In this document: piece by piece, positions 26,828 through 35,761 of the stretch
Numbering within the stretch: position 1 is the stretch's first letter
Layout of the letters: each line of letters opens with the position of its first letter
Assembly: GCA_030603035.1 (NCBI GenBank)
Contig: JAUVYQ010000001.1
Coordinates: 1 to 53,716, forward strand
Length of the DNA stretch: 53,716 nt
Origin: Phycisphaerae bacterium
Lineage (GTDB): Bacteria; Planctomycetota; Phycisphaerae; Sedimentisphaerales; SG8-4
Reading direction: 5' to 3'
Notes under the pieces: generated by a model
Seen by the model: the letters and a program-made list of their open reading frames with translations, nothing else
Told to the model about the DNA's origin: nothing
Databases searched by the model: none
Program-made: the position numbers and the translations under genes

Positions 26828-26866
26828 TTTATAATTTCTTCGTGACTTTGTGACTTCGTGGCTATT
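26792..26866. repeat. Repeat A, copy 1 (CACAAAGGCACCAAG hairpin)
   Basis: TTGCCACAAAGGCACCAAGA… and …CTTCGTGACTTTGTGACTTCG form an imperfect inverted pair of about 75 bp. A second copy lies at 44501-44576 with few differences. The left arm encodes the C-terminus of the preceding protein. Confidence 0.85.
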
Positions 26867-26886
26867 TTTGCAAAATGGCGTTCCCG

Positions 26887-26906
26887 CCAAGGGGCGTCCC
26901 CCTTGG
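26887..26906. promoter_or_regulatory. Hairpin before the first binding-protein gene
   Basis: CCAAGGGG, loop CGTC, CCCCTTGG: a perfect 8-bp stem with a 4-base loop. It ends 24 bases before the ATG at 26931, close to the GGAGG ribosome site at 26917. It could protect the 3'-side mRNA or affect initiation. Confidence 0.5.
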
Positions 26907-26930
26907 GACAAACATTGGAGGTTTGGTATT

Positions 26931-28673
26931 ATGAATGGACGCGGAGGCGTTGTTACATTTTTCATCTTTCTGTTCCTGTCGGTCGTTATCCTGCTGCAAA
27001 TTCTTTCGATGGTGCAATCCGACCGATTGTACGAAGGTCTTAATCGGCTCGATGAGATTTTTGAAAGCGCTGCTCCTATGCGCGGTGCCAAGGGTGAGCC
27101 GGATGTCCCTGCCGTGATTGGTGAAGGATATCCGGGCGATGAGGGCGATTGGCTTGTATGGGCGTTTCGGGTCGAGCCCAGGACCCTGAATCAGATTTCC
27201 GCGGACGCTGATATATACTCGAGGTGGATTACCACGCCCTATATTTTTGAGCCGCTTTTAGATTATGACTATGACGAGATAAAGCTTGTGCCCTGGCTGG
27301 CGGAAAGCTATGAAGTTTCCGGTGACGGTCTGGAAATAACTTTTCGCCTGAGGGACGATATATACTTTTCGGATGGAGTGCCCGTAACCACAGATGACGT
27401 TATTTTTACCTATGAGACCATAGTAAATCCCGGGGTTGATGCGGCAAATATAGCTAATTATTACAGGGATGTTGACAAAGTTGTTAAAATCAGCGACCGC
27501 GAAGTGAAGTTTATAATGAAAAGGCCTTATTTTAAGTCTCTTGAGATTGTGGGTCTTATCGATACGGGGATAATGCCGAAACATATCTATGAATTCGATG
27601 AGCCGGAGGAATTCAATAAGCGTATATCGAACCCTGTTGGCAGCGGGCCATATTTATTTGAGAAATGGGATGTGGGCAGGGAAGTCGTTTTGCGTCGCAA
27701 TGAGAACTATTGGGGCCGCAAGCCTAAACTGAAAAGAATAGTTTATAAGTTTATTCAAAATACTGTTGCGTGCCTGCAGGCCCTGCGTTCCGGCCAGATA
27801 GACATTATGATTCCTGAACCCGAACAATTTGCCGACCTGGACGGAGATGTAGGGTTCAAGAGTCAGTTCTACTATCTTTGCTATTATGAGCCGCGTGTTC
27901 CTTTCTTTTATATTGGATGGAACCAGGATACTGTATTTTTTTCCGACAGGCTGGTCCGCCTGGCTATGACACATATTGTAAATCGTGAGCAAATAGTTAC
28001 TCACCTTATTAAAGGCAGTGGACGTCTGACTACGGGCCCGTTTTATATTGGTGGGAATCAAGATGACCCGGACATTGAGCCCTGGCCTTATGGCCCTGAG
28101 CGCGCCAAAGAATTGCTGGACGAGGCCGGCTGGGTCGATAGCGATGGTGATGGCATACGCGACAAGGATGGAACCGCTTTCAGGTTTAGATTTATGTACA
28201 CCAGTGAGAGTACGTTTTATCAGAGGTTGGTCAAAGTGCTGAAGGATGAGGCGGCTAAAGTGGGAATAGAATTGATTCCCGACCCCTTTGAATGGTCGGT
28301 CCTTATATCTCGGTTAAATGATAGAAAATTTGAGGCAACGGTTATGGGCTGGGGTGGTGATGTAATCGACGACCCTTATCAGATATGGCATTCATCCCAG
28401 ATTGGCAATCGAGGTTCTAATTACGTAGGCTTTAGAAATCGGCAGGCTGATGCGCTTATTGAAGAAGCGCGGGAGACGTTAGATGAAAACAAACGTAATG
28501 AGCTTTATCATCAATTGCACCGAATTTTGCACGAGGAACAGCCTTATACGTTTTTGTTCGAAAGGCCCATTATGCGTCTTTTGGACAGGCGATTTGAAAA
28601 TGTTATAATTCACAAAAAGGGACTAAACTGGTTAGAATGGTATGTTCCCAAAGAAAAGCAAAAGTACAAATAG
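26931..28673 (+). CDS. ABC transporter substrate-binding protein (SBP_bac_5), first copy
   Basis: A 580-residue periplasmic-type binding protein of the oligopeptide/dipeptide/nickel family. The ATG at 26931 has GGAGG 9 bases upstream. Instead of a cleavable signal or lipobox it has one N-terminal membrane segment (about 8-24, VTFFIFLFLSVVILLQIL) with no Cys, so it is probably membrane-anchored. Family marks: PYIFEPLLDYDYDE, LAESYEVS, GLEITFRLRDDIYFSDGVPVT, GSGPYLFEKW. A small Asp-rich loop DSDGDGIRDKDG (near 400) is common in this family. It precedes a near-duplicate gene. Confidence 0.9.
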   Translation: MNGRGGVVTFFIFLFLSVVILLQILSMVQSDRLYEGLNRLDEIFESAAPMRGAKGEPDVPAVIGEGYPGDEGDWLVWAFRVEPRTLNQISADADIYSRWITTPYIFEPLLDYDYDEIKLVPWLAESYEVSGDGLEITFRLRDDIYFSDGVPVTTDDVIFTYETIVNPGVDAANIANYYRDVDKVVKISDREVKFIMKRPYFKSLEIVGLIDTGIMPKHIYEFDEPEEFNKRISNPVGSGPYLFEKWDVGREVVLRRNENYWGRKPKLKRIVYKFIQNTVACLQALRSGQIDIMIPEPEQFADLDGDVGFKSQFYYLCYYEPRVPFFYIGWNQDTVFFSDRLVRLAMTHIVNREQIVTHLIKGSGRLTTGPFYIGGNQDDPDIEPWPYGPERAKELLDEAGWVDSDGDGIRDKDGTAFRFRFMYTSESTFYQRLVKVLKDEAAKVGIELIPDPFEWSVLISRLNDRKFEATVMGWGGDVIDDPYQIWHSSQIGNRGSNYVGFRNRQADALIEEARETLDENKRNELYHQLHRILHEEQPYTFLFERPIMRLLDRRFENVIIHKKGLNWLEWYVPKEKQKYK

Positions 28674-28694
28674 GTGACAATGATTAGAAGTTGA

Positions 28695-28732
28695 CCCTGT
28701 TAGAGACCCGAAGGGAAAAGTCTCTAACGGGG
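28695..28732. promoter_or_regulatory. Stem-loop between the two binding-protein genes
   Basis: CCCTGTTAGAGAC (28695-28707) pairs with GTCTCTAACGGGG (28720-28732), 12 of 13 pairs, with a 12-base loop. Such stems between genes can set unequal mRNA stability in an operon. No T run follows. Confidence 0.7.
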
Positions 28733-28767
28733 TTGAGATGTAAAAACTTTTCGACAGGAGTTGACTT

Positions 28768-30501
28768 ATGAATGGTCGTTCGGGATTGCTCACGTTTTTT
28801 ATTTTCCTGTTTCTCGCTGTGATAATATTGCTTCAAGTTTTGTCGATGGTCCAGTCGGACCGATTGTATGAGCGTCTTAATTATCTTGTAGATACGTGGC
28901 AAAGCAGGGGGCCTGTGAGGGTGGCTCAAGAAGAGGGATGCTCGAAGGATTTGCCGGGGAAAGAATATCCCGGCGACGAGGGCGACTGGCTGGTGTGGAG
29001 AATTGGCGCTGAGCCGGCCACTTTAAATTATATAACATCCAAGGATATTTATGCTAATTGGATAGTGGGCGGGAACATTTTTGAAAGTCTTTTAGAATAT
29101 GACTACGATGAAGTCGAACTCAAACCTCTGTTAGCTGAAAGCTATGAGGTTTCTTCTGATGGTCTGGAAATGACTTTTCGGCTGCGGAAGGACATACATT
29201 TTTCTGACGGGGTGCCAATAACTACCGACGATGTCATCTTTAGCTACCAGACAATAATAAATCCTGATGTGGATGCCCATGCGTTGGCCAACTATTATTA
29301 CCCTATCAAGAAAGTGATTCAGATTGACAGCCACACGGTGAAGTTTGTTCTTCGTGAGCTGTATTTTAAGGGCTTTGAGATAGGCGGGCTTATGCCGATA
29401 GTGCCGAAGCATATTTACGAATTTTCCGATGCTGCGGAGTTTAATAAGCGTCGTTCTAATCCGGTGGGTAGCGGGCCTTATCTTTTTGAGAAATGGGACG
29501 TTGGGCGTGAAATTGTTCTGCGGCGAAACGAAAACTACTGGGGCCGAAGGCCGAAGTTGAAAAAAATTGTTTTCCGGGTAATCACTAATGAGGTGGCGGC
29601 ACTGCAGGCCTTGCGTTCGCACCAGGTGGATTTTATGGTGCCGAATTCGGAACAATTTGTTGAGCTGTCGGAGGAGGAGGAATTTGTCAAGGAATTCGAG
29701 TGTCTTTCCTATTGGAACCCGGGGGTGGGTTATTCCTACATAGGTTGGAACCAGAGTACTGCGTTTTTTGGTGACCGCCGGGTGCGATTGGCTATGACGC
29801 ATCTTGTGGACCGAAAAACAATTATCAAGCATCTTATGAAAGGTCTTGGTCGCATCGTGACGGGGCCGTTTTATGTCCTGGGCAAACAGTATGATTCGAG
29901 TATTGAACCCTGGCCTTACGACCCTGAGCGTGCCAAACAGTTACTTGATGAGACCGGCTGGCGTGATACCGATGGAGACGGAATGCGGGATAAAGAAGGA
30001 GTGCCCTTTAGATTCAAGTTTATGATAGTTAGTGGTTATCTTCCGGGGGAACAAATAGCCAAGTTGTTAAAAGATGAGATGGCAAAAGCAGGCATAGATT
30101 TGATTCCGGACCCTTATGAGTGGTCGGTTTTTGAGGAGCGGCTTAATAGGAGGTCCTTTGATGCTACGATGTTAGCGTGGGGCGGGACAGTGCTGGCGGA
30201 CCCCTATCAGATATGGCATTCATCGCAAATTAAAGGACGCGGTTCCAATCGGGTCGGGTTTGACCACCCGGAAGCGGATGCCATTATCGAAGAGGCCCGG
30301 AGAACTTTGGATGAGAGTGAACGTAACAAGCTGTATCACCGTTTTCACCGGATTTTACATAAGGAGCAGCCTTATACGTTTTTTCGTGCCAGGCCGTCAC
30401 TGCGTTTCCTGGATAAGCGTTTTAAGAATGTAAAAGTCCACAAACTGGGACTGAACCCGCATGAATGGTATGTGCCGAAAGAAGAGCAGAGGTATAAATG
30501 A
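28768..30501 (+). CDS. ABC transporter substrate-binding protein (SBP_bac_5), second copy
   Basis: A 577-residue paralogue of the preceding gene, roughly 55-60% identical by eye, with the same uncleaved N-terminal membrane segment (LTFFIFLFLAVIILLQVL), the same YPGDEGDWLVW start of the mature part and the DTDGDGMRDKEG loop. AGGAG lies 7-8 bases before the ATG. The pair may bind different ligands for one permease, a known arrangement for oligopeptide-type importers. The stop (TGA, 30499-30501) is followed directly by heptamer repeats. Confidence 0.9.
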   Translation: MNGRSGLLTFFIFLFLAVIILLQVLSMVQSDRLYERLNYLVDTWQSRGPVRVAQEEGCSKDLPGKEYPGDEGDWLVWRIGAEPATLNYITSKDIYANWIVGGNIFESLLEYDYDEVELKPLLAESYEVSSDGLEMTFRLRKDIHFSDGVPITTDDVIFSYQTIINPDVDAHALANYYYPIKKVIQIDSHTVKFVLRELYFKGFEIGGLMPIVPKHIYEFSDAAEFNKRRSNPVGSGPYLFEKWDVGREIVLRRNENYWGRRPKLKKIVFRVITNEVAALQALRSHQVDFMVPNSEQFVELSEEEEFVKEFECLSYWNPGVGYSYIGWNQSTAFFGDRRVRLAMTHLVDRKTIIKHLMKGLGRIVTGPFYVLGKQYDSSIEPWPYDPERAKQLLDETGWRDTDGDGMRDKEGVPFRFKFMIVSGYLPGEQIAKLLKDEMAKAGIDLIPDPYEWSVFEERLNRRSFDATMLAWGGTVLADPYQIWHSSQIKGRGSNRVGFDHPEADAIIEEARRTLDESERNKLYHRFHRILHKEQPYTFFRARPSLRFLDKRFKNVKVHKLGLNPHEWYVPKEEQRYK

Positions 30502-30550
30502 GTTCGTAGTTCGTGGTTCGTAGTTCGTGGTTCGTAGTTCGTAGTTCGTG
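30501..30550. repeat. Seven tandem heptamers TTCGTAG/TTCGTGG
   Basis: Seven 7-base units alternate between AGTTCGT and GGTTCGT in the 70-base gap before the permease gene. Tandem arrays like this can slip during replication; the unit is not a multiple of three. Confidence 0.9.
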
Positions 30551-30571
30551 GATTGTATTGGAAGTTTGTAG

Positions 30572-31570
30572 GTGTCAACTTATATAGTAAGACGTTTGTT
30601 GTTGATGATACCGACGCTGTTGGGGATAACCGTAATGGTTTTTGCCATCAGTCGGATTGCGCCAGGCGACCCGGTCAGCCTGGCTATGGGGCCGGGTGGG
30701 CAGATGGATGCTGAGCGGGCGGCGGATGTTCGTAAGGCGCGGATGGAGCTGTACGGGCTGGATAAACCTGTTCATATTCAATATGGCAAGTGGTTGTGGC
30801 GGGTGGTTCGTTTTGATTTTGGGGATTCAATTAAGCATCATCGGCCGGTTATTGAACTAATCAAAGAGAGATTGCCCATTACGCTGACGCTGAATTTAAT
30901 TGCTTTTGTAATTATCTATGTGGTATCGCTGCCGTTGGGGGTTTTAGCGGCGGTGAGGCATAAGCAATTTTTCGACCGCGCCAGCTCAGTGGCTCTTTTT
31001 ATGCTGTGGTCGCTGCCGAGTATGTTGGTTGGCCAGATGCTGATAGGTTATTTTTGCGGGCCGACGTTTAAGAATTGGTTTCCGCCGGCGGGGCTTAGCA
31101 GCAATTACGCAGACCAGCTGCCTTTTTTCCCGTGGTTGGCCGATAGACTGTGGCATCTGGTTTTGCCGGTGTTTTGTCTGACATACGCGGGTTTTGCGTA
31201 TCTTACCAAGCAGGTCAGGGCGGGGATGCTGGATAATCTGCGAGCTGATTATGTAAGAACCGCTCGTGCGAAGGGGCTGTCGAACTGGGTCGTGATATTC
31301 AGGCATGCATTTCGCAACAGTGTGATTCCGGTGATTACGATAATGGCTACCCTGCTGCCTATGATGCTTGGAGGGTCGGTAATTATTGAGCGGATATTCA
31401 GTGTTCCCGGTATGGGGCTGCTGGCGTTTGAAGCGGTTACGACCCGTGATTATAACGTGGTTATGGCTGTGGCGACCATCGGAGGACTGATGAATCTAAT
31501 TGGTCTTTTGTTGGCCGATATTGCTTATGCCATCGCTGACCCAAGGATAAGTTTTGAAAGTTCCGTGTAG
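30572..31570 (+). CDS. ABC transporter permease, OppB/DppB type
   Basis: A 332-residue inner-membrane subunit starting with GTG at 30572 (GGAAG about 7 bases upstream). N-terminal MSTYIVRRLLLMIPTLLGITV is the classic start of this family; RIAPGDPV is its N-terminal signature. Six membrane segments are seen, and the EAA-type loop ARAKGLSNWVVIFRHAFRNS (about 230-249) contacts the ATPase. GGSVIIERIFSVPGMG near the C-terminus is also typical. It pairs with the next permease. Confidence 0.92.
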   Translation: MSTYIVRRLLLMIPTLLGITVMVFAISRIAPGDPVSLAMGPGGQMDAERAADVRKARMELYGLDKPVHIQYGKWLWRVVRFDFGDSIKHHRPVIELIKERLPITLTLNLIAFVIIYVVSLPLGVLAAVRHKQFFDRASSVALFMLWSLPSMLVGQMLIGYFCGPTFKNWFPPAGLSSNYADQLPFFPWLADRLWHLVLPVFCLTYAGFAYLTKQVRAGMLDNLRADYVRTARAKGLSNWVVIFRHAFRNSVIPVITIMATLLPMMLGGSVIIERIFSVPGMGLLAFEAVTTRDYNVVMAVATIGGLMNLIGLLLADIAYAIADPRISFESSV

Positions 31571-31661
31571 GAAAAAAATTAACCGCAGAGAGCGCCGAGA
31601 GCGCAGAGAAAGAACTAAAATTGAAAAACTCCGCGGTCTCTGCGAGCTCGGCGGTAAAAAA
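31571..31661. repeat. Repeat B, copy 1 (91 bp, intergenic)
   Basis: Word GAAAAAAATTAACCGCAGAG… to …GCTCGGCGGTAAAAAAG. Its ends are quasi-palindromic (CCGCAGAG…/CTCTGCG…GGCGGT). Copy 2 lies inside the ATPase gene at 34515-34605 and differs at only two positions. Confidence 0.92.
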
Positions 31662-31671
31662 GTAGGAAGTT

Positions 31672-32874
31672 ATGAGTAAAGGCGTGCGGGAAAAAGCGAA
31701 TTGGGGAGTGTCTTACGGCGAGATGGTCTGGCGTGAGTTTATCAAAAGTCGGCTTAGTGTTGCCAGCCTGATATTTGCTGCGGTTCTGTTTTTGTTGGCT
31801 ATTTTTGCACCGTTCCTTGCAAATGACAAGCCGTTTGTGATTCGTGTTGATGGCCGGTTGCATTTTCCTCTTTTTAGAAACCTGCGGCCCAATGATTATT
31901 GTGTTTTCCTTGCAGCAACTGTTGGAGTTTTTCAGCTGCTGTTAATCAGGCGCAATCGCAGGCGGATTGACCCCTCTATCCGTGGGGCGGTGTTTTGGCG
32001 TCAGATATGTATCAGTAGTTCAATAATTCTCATAGGAGGTATACTGGCATTTGTTTTTGTACCTCGGCGGCTTGATGCTAAAGATTACAAAGCAATGGTT
32101 GCTTCGGGGGAAGCGAGCGATGCGATTTTTGCTCCGATACCCTATGGTTACGGTCGTACCGACCTGCCGGTGCGTGAGCAGCCGCCCAGTCGCCGGCATT
32201 GGCTGGGGACCGATGATGTTGGCTCCGATGTATTATGCAGGTTGATTCACGGCAGCAGAATATCGCTTTCGGTGGGGTTTGTGGCGGTCGGGATATCAAG
32301 TGTTATCGGTATTTTTGTAGGGGCGATTCTGGGATATTTCGGGGGTAAAGTTGATTTTGTCGGGATGCGTATTGTCGAGATAATGATGGCAATTCCGACG
32401 TTCTTTCTTATTATCACAATTGTGGCGTTTTTCCCGCGAAGCCTCTTAAATATTATGATAATTATCGGCATTACCAGTTGGACGGGAGACGCACGTTTTA
32501 TCCGGGCGGAGTTTTTCAAGTTGCGAAAGCAGGATTTCGTTCAGGCGGCGGTGTCCCTCGGATTGCCGTTGCGCAGCATTCTTTTTCGGCATATGCTGCC
32601 GAATGGCATTGCTCCGGTGCTGGTGAACGCTACGTTTGGTATTGCGGGCGCCATATTTATCGAGGCGGCCCTTAGTTTTCTCGGTTTTGGTGTCGCCCCC
32701 CCAACTCCGAGCTGGGGACAGATGCTCAGTCTGGGTGTTGCTACAACGGGCAGGTTTCTCTGGTGGCTGACTCTGTTTCCGGGACTGGCGATATTTTTTA
32801 CCGTGATGGCGTACAATCTGGTCGGCGAGGCCTTGCGGGATGCGATTGACCCGCGATTGAGGAAAGCGGTATGA
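31672..32874 (+). CDS. ABC transporter permease, OppC/DppC type
   Basis: A 400-residue permease. Beyond the usual ~300 residues it has an N-terminal insertion (about 60-150) with an additional membrane segment pair and a hydrophilic loop before [13 protein letters not shown], the family signature (176-188). The EAA loop is [20 protein letters not shown] (about 285-304), followed by [19 protein letters not shown]. Start after repeat B with weak GGAAG-type site. The stop overlaps the next start (ATGA, 32871-32874), so it is coupled to the first ATPase. Confidence 0.92.
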   Translation: MSKGVREKANWGVSYGEMVWREFIKSRLSVASLIFAAVLFLLAIFAPFLANDKPFVIRVDGRLHFPLFRNLRPNDYCVFLAATVGVFQLLLIRRNRRRIDPSIRGAVFWRQICISSSIILIGGILAFVFVPRRLDAKDYKAMVASGEASDAIFAPIPYGYGRTDLPVREQPPSRRHWLGTDDVGSDVLCRLIHGSRISLSVGFVAVGISSVIGIFVGAILGYFGGKVDFVGMRIVEIMMAIPTFFLIITIVAFFPRSLLNIMIIIGITSWTGDARFIRAEFFKLRKQDFVQAAVSLGLPLRSILFRHMLPNGIAPVLVNATFGIAGAIFIEAALSFLGFGVAPPTPSWGQMLSLGVATTGRFLWWLTLFPGLAIFFTVMAYNLVGEALRDAIDPRLRKAV

Positions 32875-33863
32875 GCAAAGACGGCGTTTTGTTATCGATA
32901 GAAGGACTGAGTGTCAGCTTTTTTACGGACGAGGGCGTTGTAAAAGCGGTTCAGGATGTGGGTTTTTCGATAAAGAAAGGCCGAACGTTTGCGCTTGTTG
33001 GCGAGAGCGGGTGCGGGAAGAGTGTAACGGCACTTTCGATTATGCGATTGGTTCCGGAGCCGCCGGGTAAAATCGTTGGCGGTGAAATTGTTTTTGAGGG
33101 TCGAAACCTGCTGGCGTTGAGCGAGAAAGAGATACGGCAGGTTCGCGGAAATGAAGTTGCTATAATTTTTCAGGAGCCGATGACCAGTCTCAATCCGGTC
33201 TATACGGTGGGCGCTCAGATTGTTGAGGCCATAAGGCTGCATCAGAAAAAAAGCACAAGCGAAGCGTGGGCGGATGCGGCTGAGATGCTGCGAAAGGTAG
33301 GCATTGCTGATTCGGCGCAGCGGGTGCGTGAATATCCGCATCAGATGTCCGGTGGGATGCGGCAGCGAGTTATGATAGCTATGGCAGTAAGCTGTGAGCC
33401 GGTACTATTGATTGCTGATGAGCCGACAACTGCTCTGGATGTAACGATTCAGGCACAGATATTGGATTTGTTAGACGAACTCCAAAAGGAGAACGGGATG
33501 AGTATTTTATTGATAACCCACGATTTGAGCGTTGTGGCTGAACGGGCTGAGGATGTTGCGGTGATGTATGCATCGCGAATAGTGGAAGTGGCTGATTCGC
33601 AGCGGCTTTTTGCGGAGCCTTTTCATCCTTATACACAGGGGCTATTAAAATCTTTGCCGCGATTGGGTTTTTCGGGCAGGCGTCTGCGGACAATTTCAGG
33701 GACTGTTCCTGAGCCGTTGCATTTTCCATCGGGGTGTAAATTTCATCCTCGCTGTCAAATAGGGTGCAGTAACAGGAGGTGTCAGACTGTCGAGCCGAAG
33801 CTTAGAGAGGTTGAAGCCGGGCGGTGTGTTGCCTGCTGGTATGCTCCGGGCTACGAAAAGTAG
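32871..33863 (+). CDS. ABC transporter ATP-binding protein, OppD/DppD type
   Basis: A 330-residue cytoplasmic ATPase. Walker A GESGCGKS (44-51), Q-loop FQEP (100-103), signature MSGGMRQR (159-166), Walker B LLIADEP (179-185), H-loop LLITHD. It ends with the family-specific C-terminal Cys region, [14 protein letters not shown] followed by CKFHPRC…C…C, which in OppD-type subunits binds a metal cluster. Coupled by overlap to the permease gene. Confidence 0.95.
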   Translation: MSKDGVLLSIEGLSVSFFTDEGVVKAVQDVGFSIKKGRTFALVGESGCGKSVTALSIMRLVPEPPGKIVGGEIVFEGRNLLALSEKEIRQVRGNEVAIIFQEPMTSLNPVYTVGAQIVEAIRLHQKKSTSEAWADAAEMLRKVGIADSAQRVREYPHQMSGGMRQRVMIAMAVSCEPVLLIADEPTTALDVTIQAQILDLLDELQKENGMSILLITHDLSVVAERAEDVAVMYASRIVEVADSQRLFAEPFHPYTQGLLKSLPRLGFSGRRLRTISGTVPEPLHFPSGCKFHPRCQIGCSNRRCQTVEPKLREVEAGRCVACWYAPGYEK

Positions 33864-33901
33864 CGAAAAACTTGAAACGAAAAATGTAAAACCGTAGTGT
33901 A

Positions 33902-34095
33902 AAACAAAAAATGAAATACGAAATACGAAATCCGAAGCACGAAACAATATCTAATGACCGAAATTTAAATGACCAAAAGAATAAGTTTTGGAAATTTGAG
34001 CATTCGAATTTCGAATTTGTTTCGGATTTCGATATTCGATATTCGATTTTTAATTTTGAATTATGGTTTTTAGCTTTTGGATTTAAGCTTTCAGT
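33902..34095. repeat. AT-rich word repeat with inverted halves
   Basis: The left half repeats GAAATACGAAATACGAAATCCGAA-type words (33911-33945); the right half has their reverse complement (TTTCGGATTTCGATATTCGATATTCG, words at 34019-34050). The whole gap before the second ATPase gene could fold into one long imperfect hairpin. No promoter or gene is convincing. Confidence 0.75.
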
Positions 34096-34104
34096 TTTAC
34101 TATT

Positions 34105-35196
34105 ATGGCAAGCACAAACGACTATCTGCTGAAGGTTGATAACTTAAAGACCTATTTTCCTATAAAGAAAGGTCTGCTTCGTCGAACTGTTGGTTACGTC
34201 AGGGCGGTTGACGGGATAAGTTTTGGTATCAAAAAGGGGCAGACGCTGGGTCTGGTCGGCGAGAGCGGCTGTGGCAAGACGACTGTTGCCAGGAGTATAG
34301 TTCGGCTGGTGCCGGCAACGGCAGGGCAGGTAGTTTTTTCCGCAGGACGCCTCTCGGCGGAACAGACGGATGTTTTGTCGGCTGACAGGGTCAAATTGCG
34401 TCAGCTTCGGAGGCAGATTTCGCTTATTTTTCAGGACCCGTACGGCTCGCTAAATCCGAGAATGACCGTTGGCAATACCATTGGTGAGCCGTTGAAGGTT
34501 CAAGGAGAAGCGGCGAAAAAAATTAACCGCAGAGAGTGCCGAGAGCGCAGAGAAAGAACTAAAATTAAAAAACTCCGCGGTCTCTGCGAGCTCGGCGGTA
34601 AAAAAAGCAGTGAGCTGATTGAGCGCGTTGCGGCATTGCTTTCAAAGGTGGGGCTGTCGCCTGACCATATAAACCGTTATCCACATGAGTTCTCGGGTGG
34701 GCAGCGGCAGCGAATCGGGGTAGCCAGGGCCCTGGCGCTGGAGCCGAAATTGGTTATTTGTGATGAGCCGGTCAGTGCTCTTGATGTTTCGATTCAATCG
34801 CAGATTTTGAATTTGCTGAAAGATTTGCAGGAGGAATTTGGGCTGACGTATTTGTTTATCGCCCATGATTTGGCTGTGGTGGAGTTTTTCTGCGATATTG
34901 TGGCGGTTATGTATATGGGCAAGATAGTGGAACAGGCCACGGCGGAAGGGCTGTATCGGAACCCTCTGCATCCGTATACTCGTGCCCTTATGTCGGCGAT
35001 TCCACGGGTTGAGCCGTCGCTGCGGGGCAGCAGAACCGCATTTGGTGGGGAAGTGCCGAGCGCTTTGAATCCGCCGGCCGGCTGTGCATTTGGCCCGAGA
35101 TGTCCTCTGGCTGAGGATAAATGCCGAAAGCAGAGACCTGCTTTGATGCAAAGGAGCGATTGCAAGGACCACTTTGTTGCCTGCTGGAAATGTTGA
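34105..35196 (+). CDS. ABC transporter ATP-binding protein, OppF/DppF type, with in-frame repeat insertion
   Basis: A 363-residue second ATPase. Walker A GESGCGKT (52-59), Q-loop FQDPYGSLNP (109-118), signature FSGGQRQRIG (196-205), Walker B LVICDEP (216-222), H-loop HD (254-255), C-terminal HPYTRALMSAIP and CAFGPRCP. Between GEPLKVQGEA (127-136) and SELIERVAALLSKVGL (169-184), where relatives have a short linker, lie about 31 extra residues rich in Arg/Lys/Glu (138-168) encoded by repeat B at 34515-34605. Frame is kept on both sides and all catalytic motifs are intact, so the protein could well be functional. Confidence 0.92.
   Translation: MASTNDYLLKVDNLKTYFPIKKGLLRRTVGYVRAVDGISFGIKKGQTLGLVGESGCGKTTVARSIVRLVPATAGQVVFSAGRLSAEQTDVLSADRVKLRQLRRQISLIFQDPYGSLNPRMTVGNTIGEPLKVQGEAAKKINRRECRERRERTKIKKLRGLCELGGKKSSELIERVAALLSKVGLSPDHINRYPHEFSGGQRQRIGVARALALEPKLVICDEPVSALDVSIQSQILNLLKDLQEEFGLTYLFIAHDLAVVEFFCDIVAVMYMGKIVEQATAEGLYRNPLHPYTRALMSAIPRVEPSLRGSRTAFGGEVPSALNPPAGCAFGPRCPLAEDKCRKQRPALMQRSDCKDHFVACWKC
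34515..34605. repeat. Repeat B, copy 2, inside the ATPase coding sequence
   Basis: Same 91-bp sequence as 31571-31661 apart from C to T and G to A changes. It is translated as part of the ATPase without a stop and adds about 30 residues, giving KINRRECRERRERTKIKK and onward. Confidence 0.93.
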
Positions 35197-35264
35197 AAAA
35201 AAACTCGACTTGAGTTGTTAAATTTGAGATAATTAGTTGAAGCTTGTTTTTTGATTAGGGATAT

Positions 35265-35332
35265 TTAATTTTGAGTTTTTAGTTTTTAGTTATAGTTCAA
35301 AATTAAAAACTCAACACTAAAAACTAAATTGG
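35265..35332. repeat. AT-rich inverted repeat before the STAS gene
   Basis: TTGAGTTTTTAGTTTTTAGTT on the left and AAAAACTCAACACTAAAAAC on the right are close reverse complements. It fills the gap before the STAS gene, ending two bases before that ATG, so no normal ribosome site is seen there. Confidence 0.7.
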
Positions 35333-35333
35333 T

Positions 35334-35705
35334 ATGGACGAGCAAGTTGGAGTGGAAATAACCAGTGAGGGGCCTGTTGCGGTAGTGGCTTTCAAGGCTA
35401 CTTCAATAAGTGACGTGGAGGGGATAGCTGCTGCTTCTAAACAGATAACGGAATTTATTGACGAGAATCATCCGAACGGAATAGTATTTGATTTTGAGCA
35501 GGTAAAATTTTTCTCCTCCCGGGTGCTGGGGGTGCTTTTGAACATTCGTGCTAAACTGGAAACGTATAACGGCGAGGTTGTGATTAGTGCGATAAATCCA
35601 CAATTGCACAGGGTTTTCAAGATAACCAATCTTGATAGTATTTTTAGATTTTTCCCGGATAAGCAAAATGCTATCAGGGGGGTAAGCACTAATGGGGTAA
35701 GCTAA
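35334..35705 (+). CDS. STAS-domain protein (anti-anti-sigma factor-like)
   Basis: A 123-residue single STAS domain: VAVVAFKATSISDVEGI, then IVFDFEQVKFFSSRVLGVLL (about 50-69), where Ser61 or Ser62 is at the site phosphorylated in anti-sigma-factor antagonists. Such proteins take part in partner switching with a serine kinase/anti-sigma factor; neither is adjacent. It follows the ABC operon in the same direction after a repeat-filled gap of 137 bases. The two sigma/anti-sigma pairs at 7-11 kb are of the ECF type and not the known STAS partners. Confidence 0.85.
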   Translation: MDEQVGVEITSEGPVAVVAFKATSISDVEGIAAASKQITEFIDENHPNGIVFDFEQVKFFSSRVLGVLLNIRAKLETYNGEVVISAINPQLHRVFKITNLDSIFRFFPDKQNAIRGVSTNGVS

Positions 35706-35761
35706 TGCAGATTCGTTCTGCAGAAAGCTCGGACTAAATGTAATAAGGATACTTTATTTTT

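Noticed and set aside
29131..29832. 233-codon minus-strand frame inside the second binding protein
   Set aside because: Antisense to a complete SBP_bac_5 gene with a matching paralogue; only a long chance frame.
30501..30550. Possible CRISPR-like array
   Set aside because: The units are 7 bases and contiguous with no spacers; no cas genes in the window.
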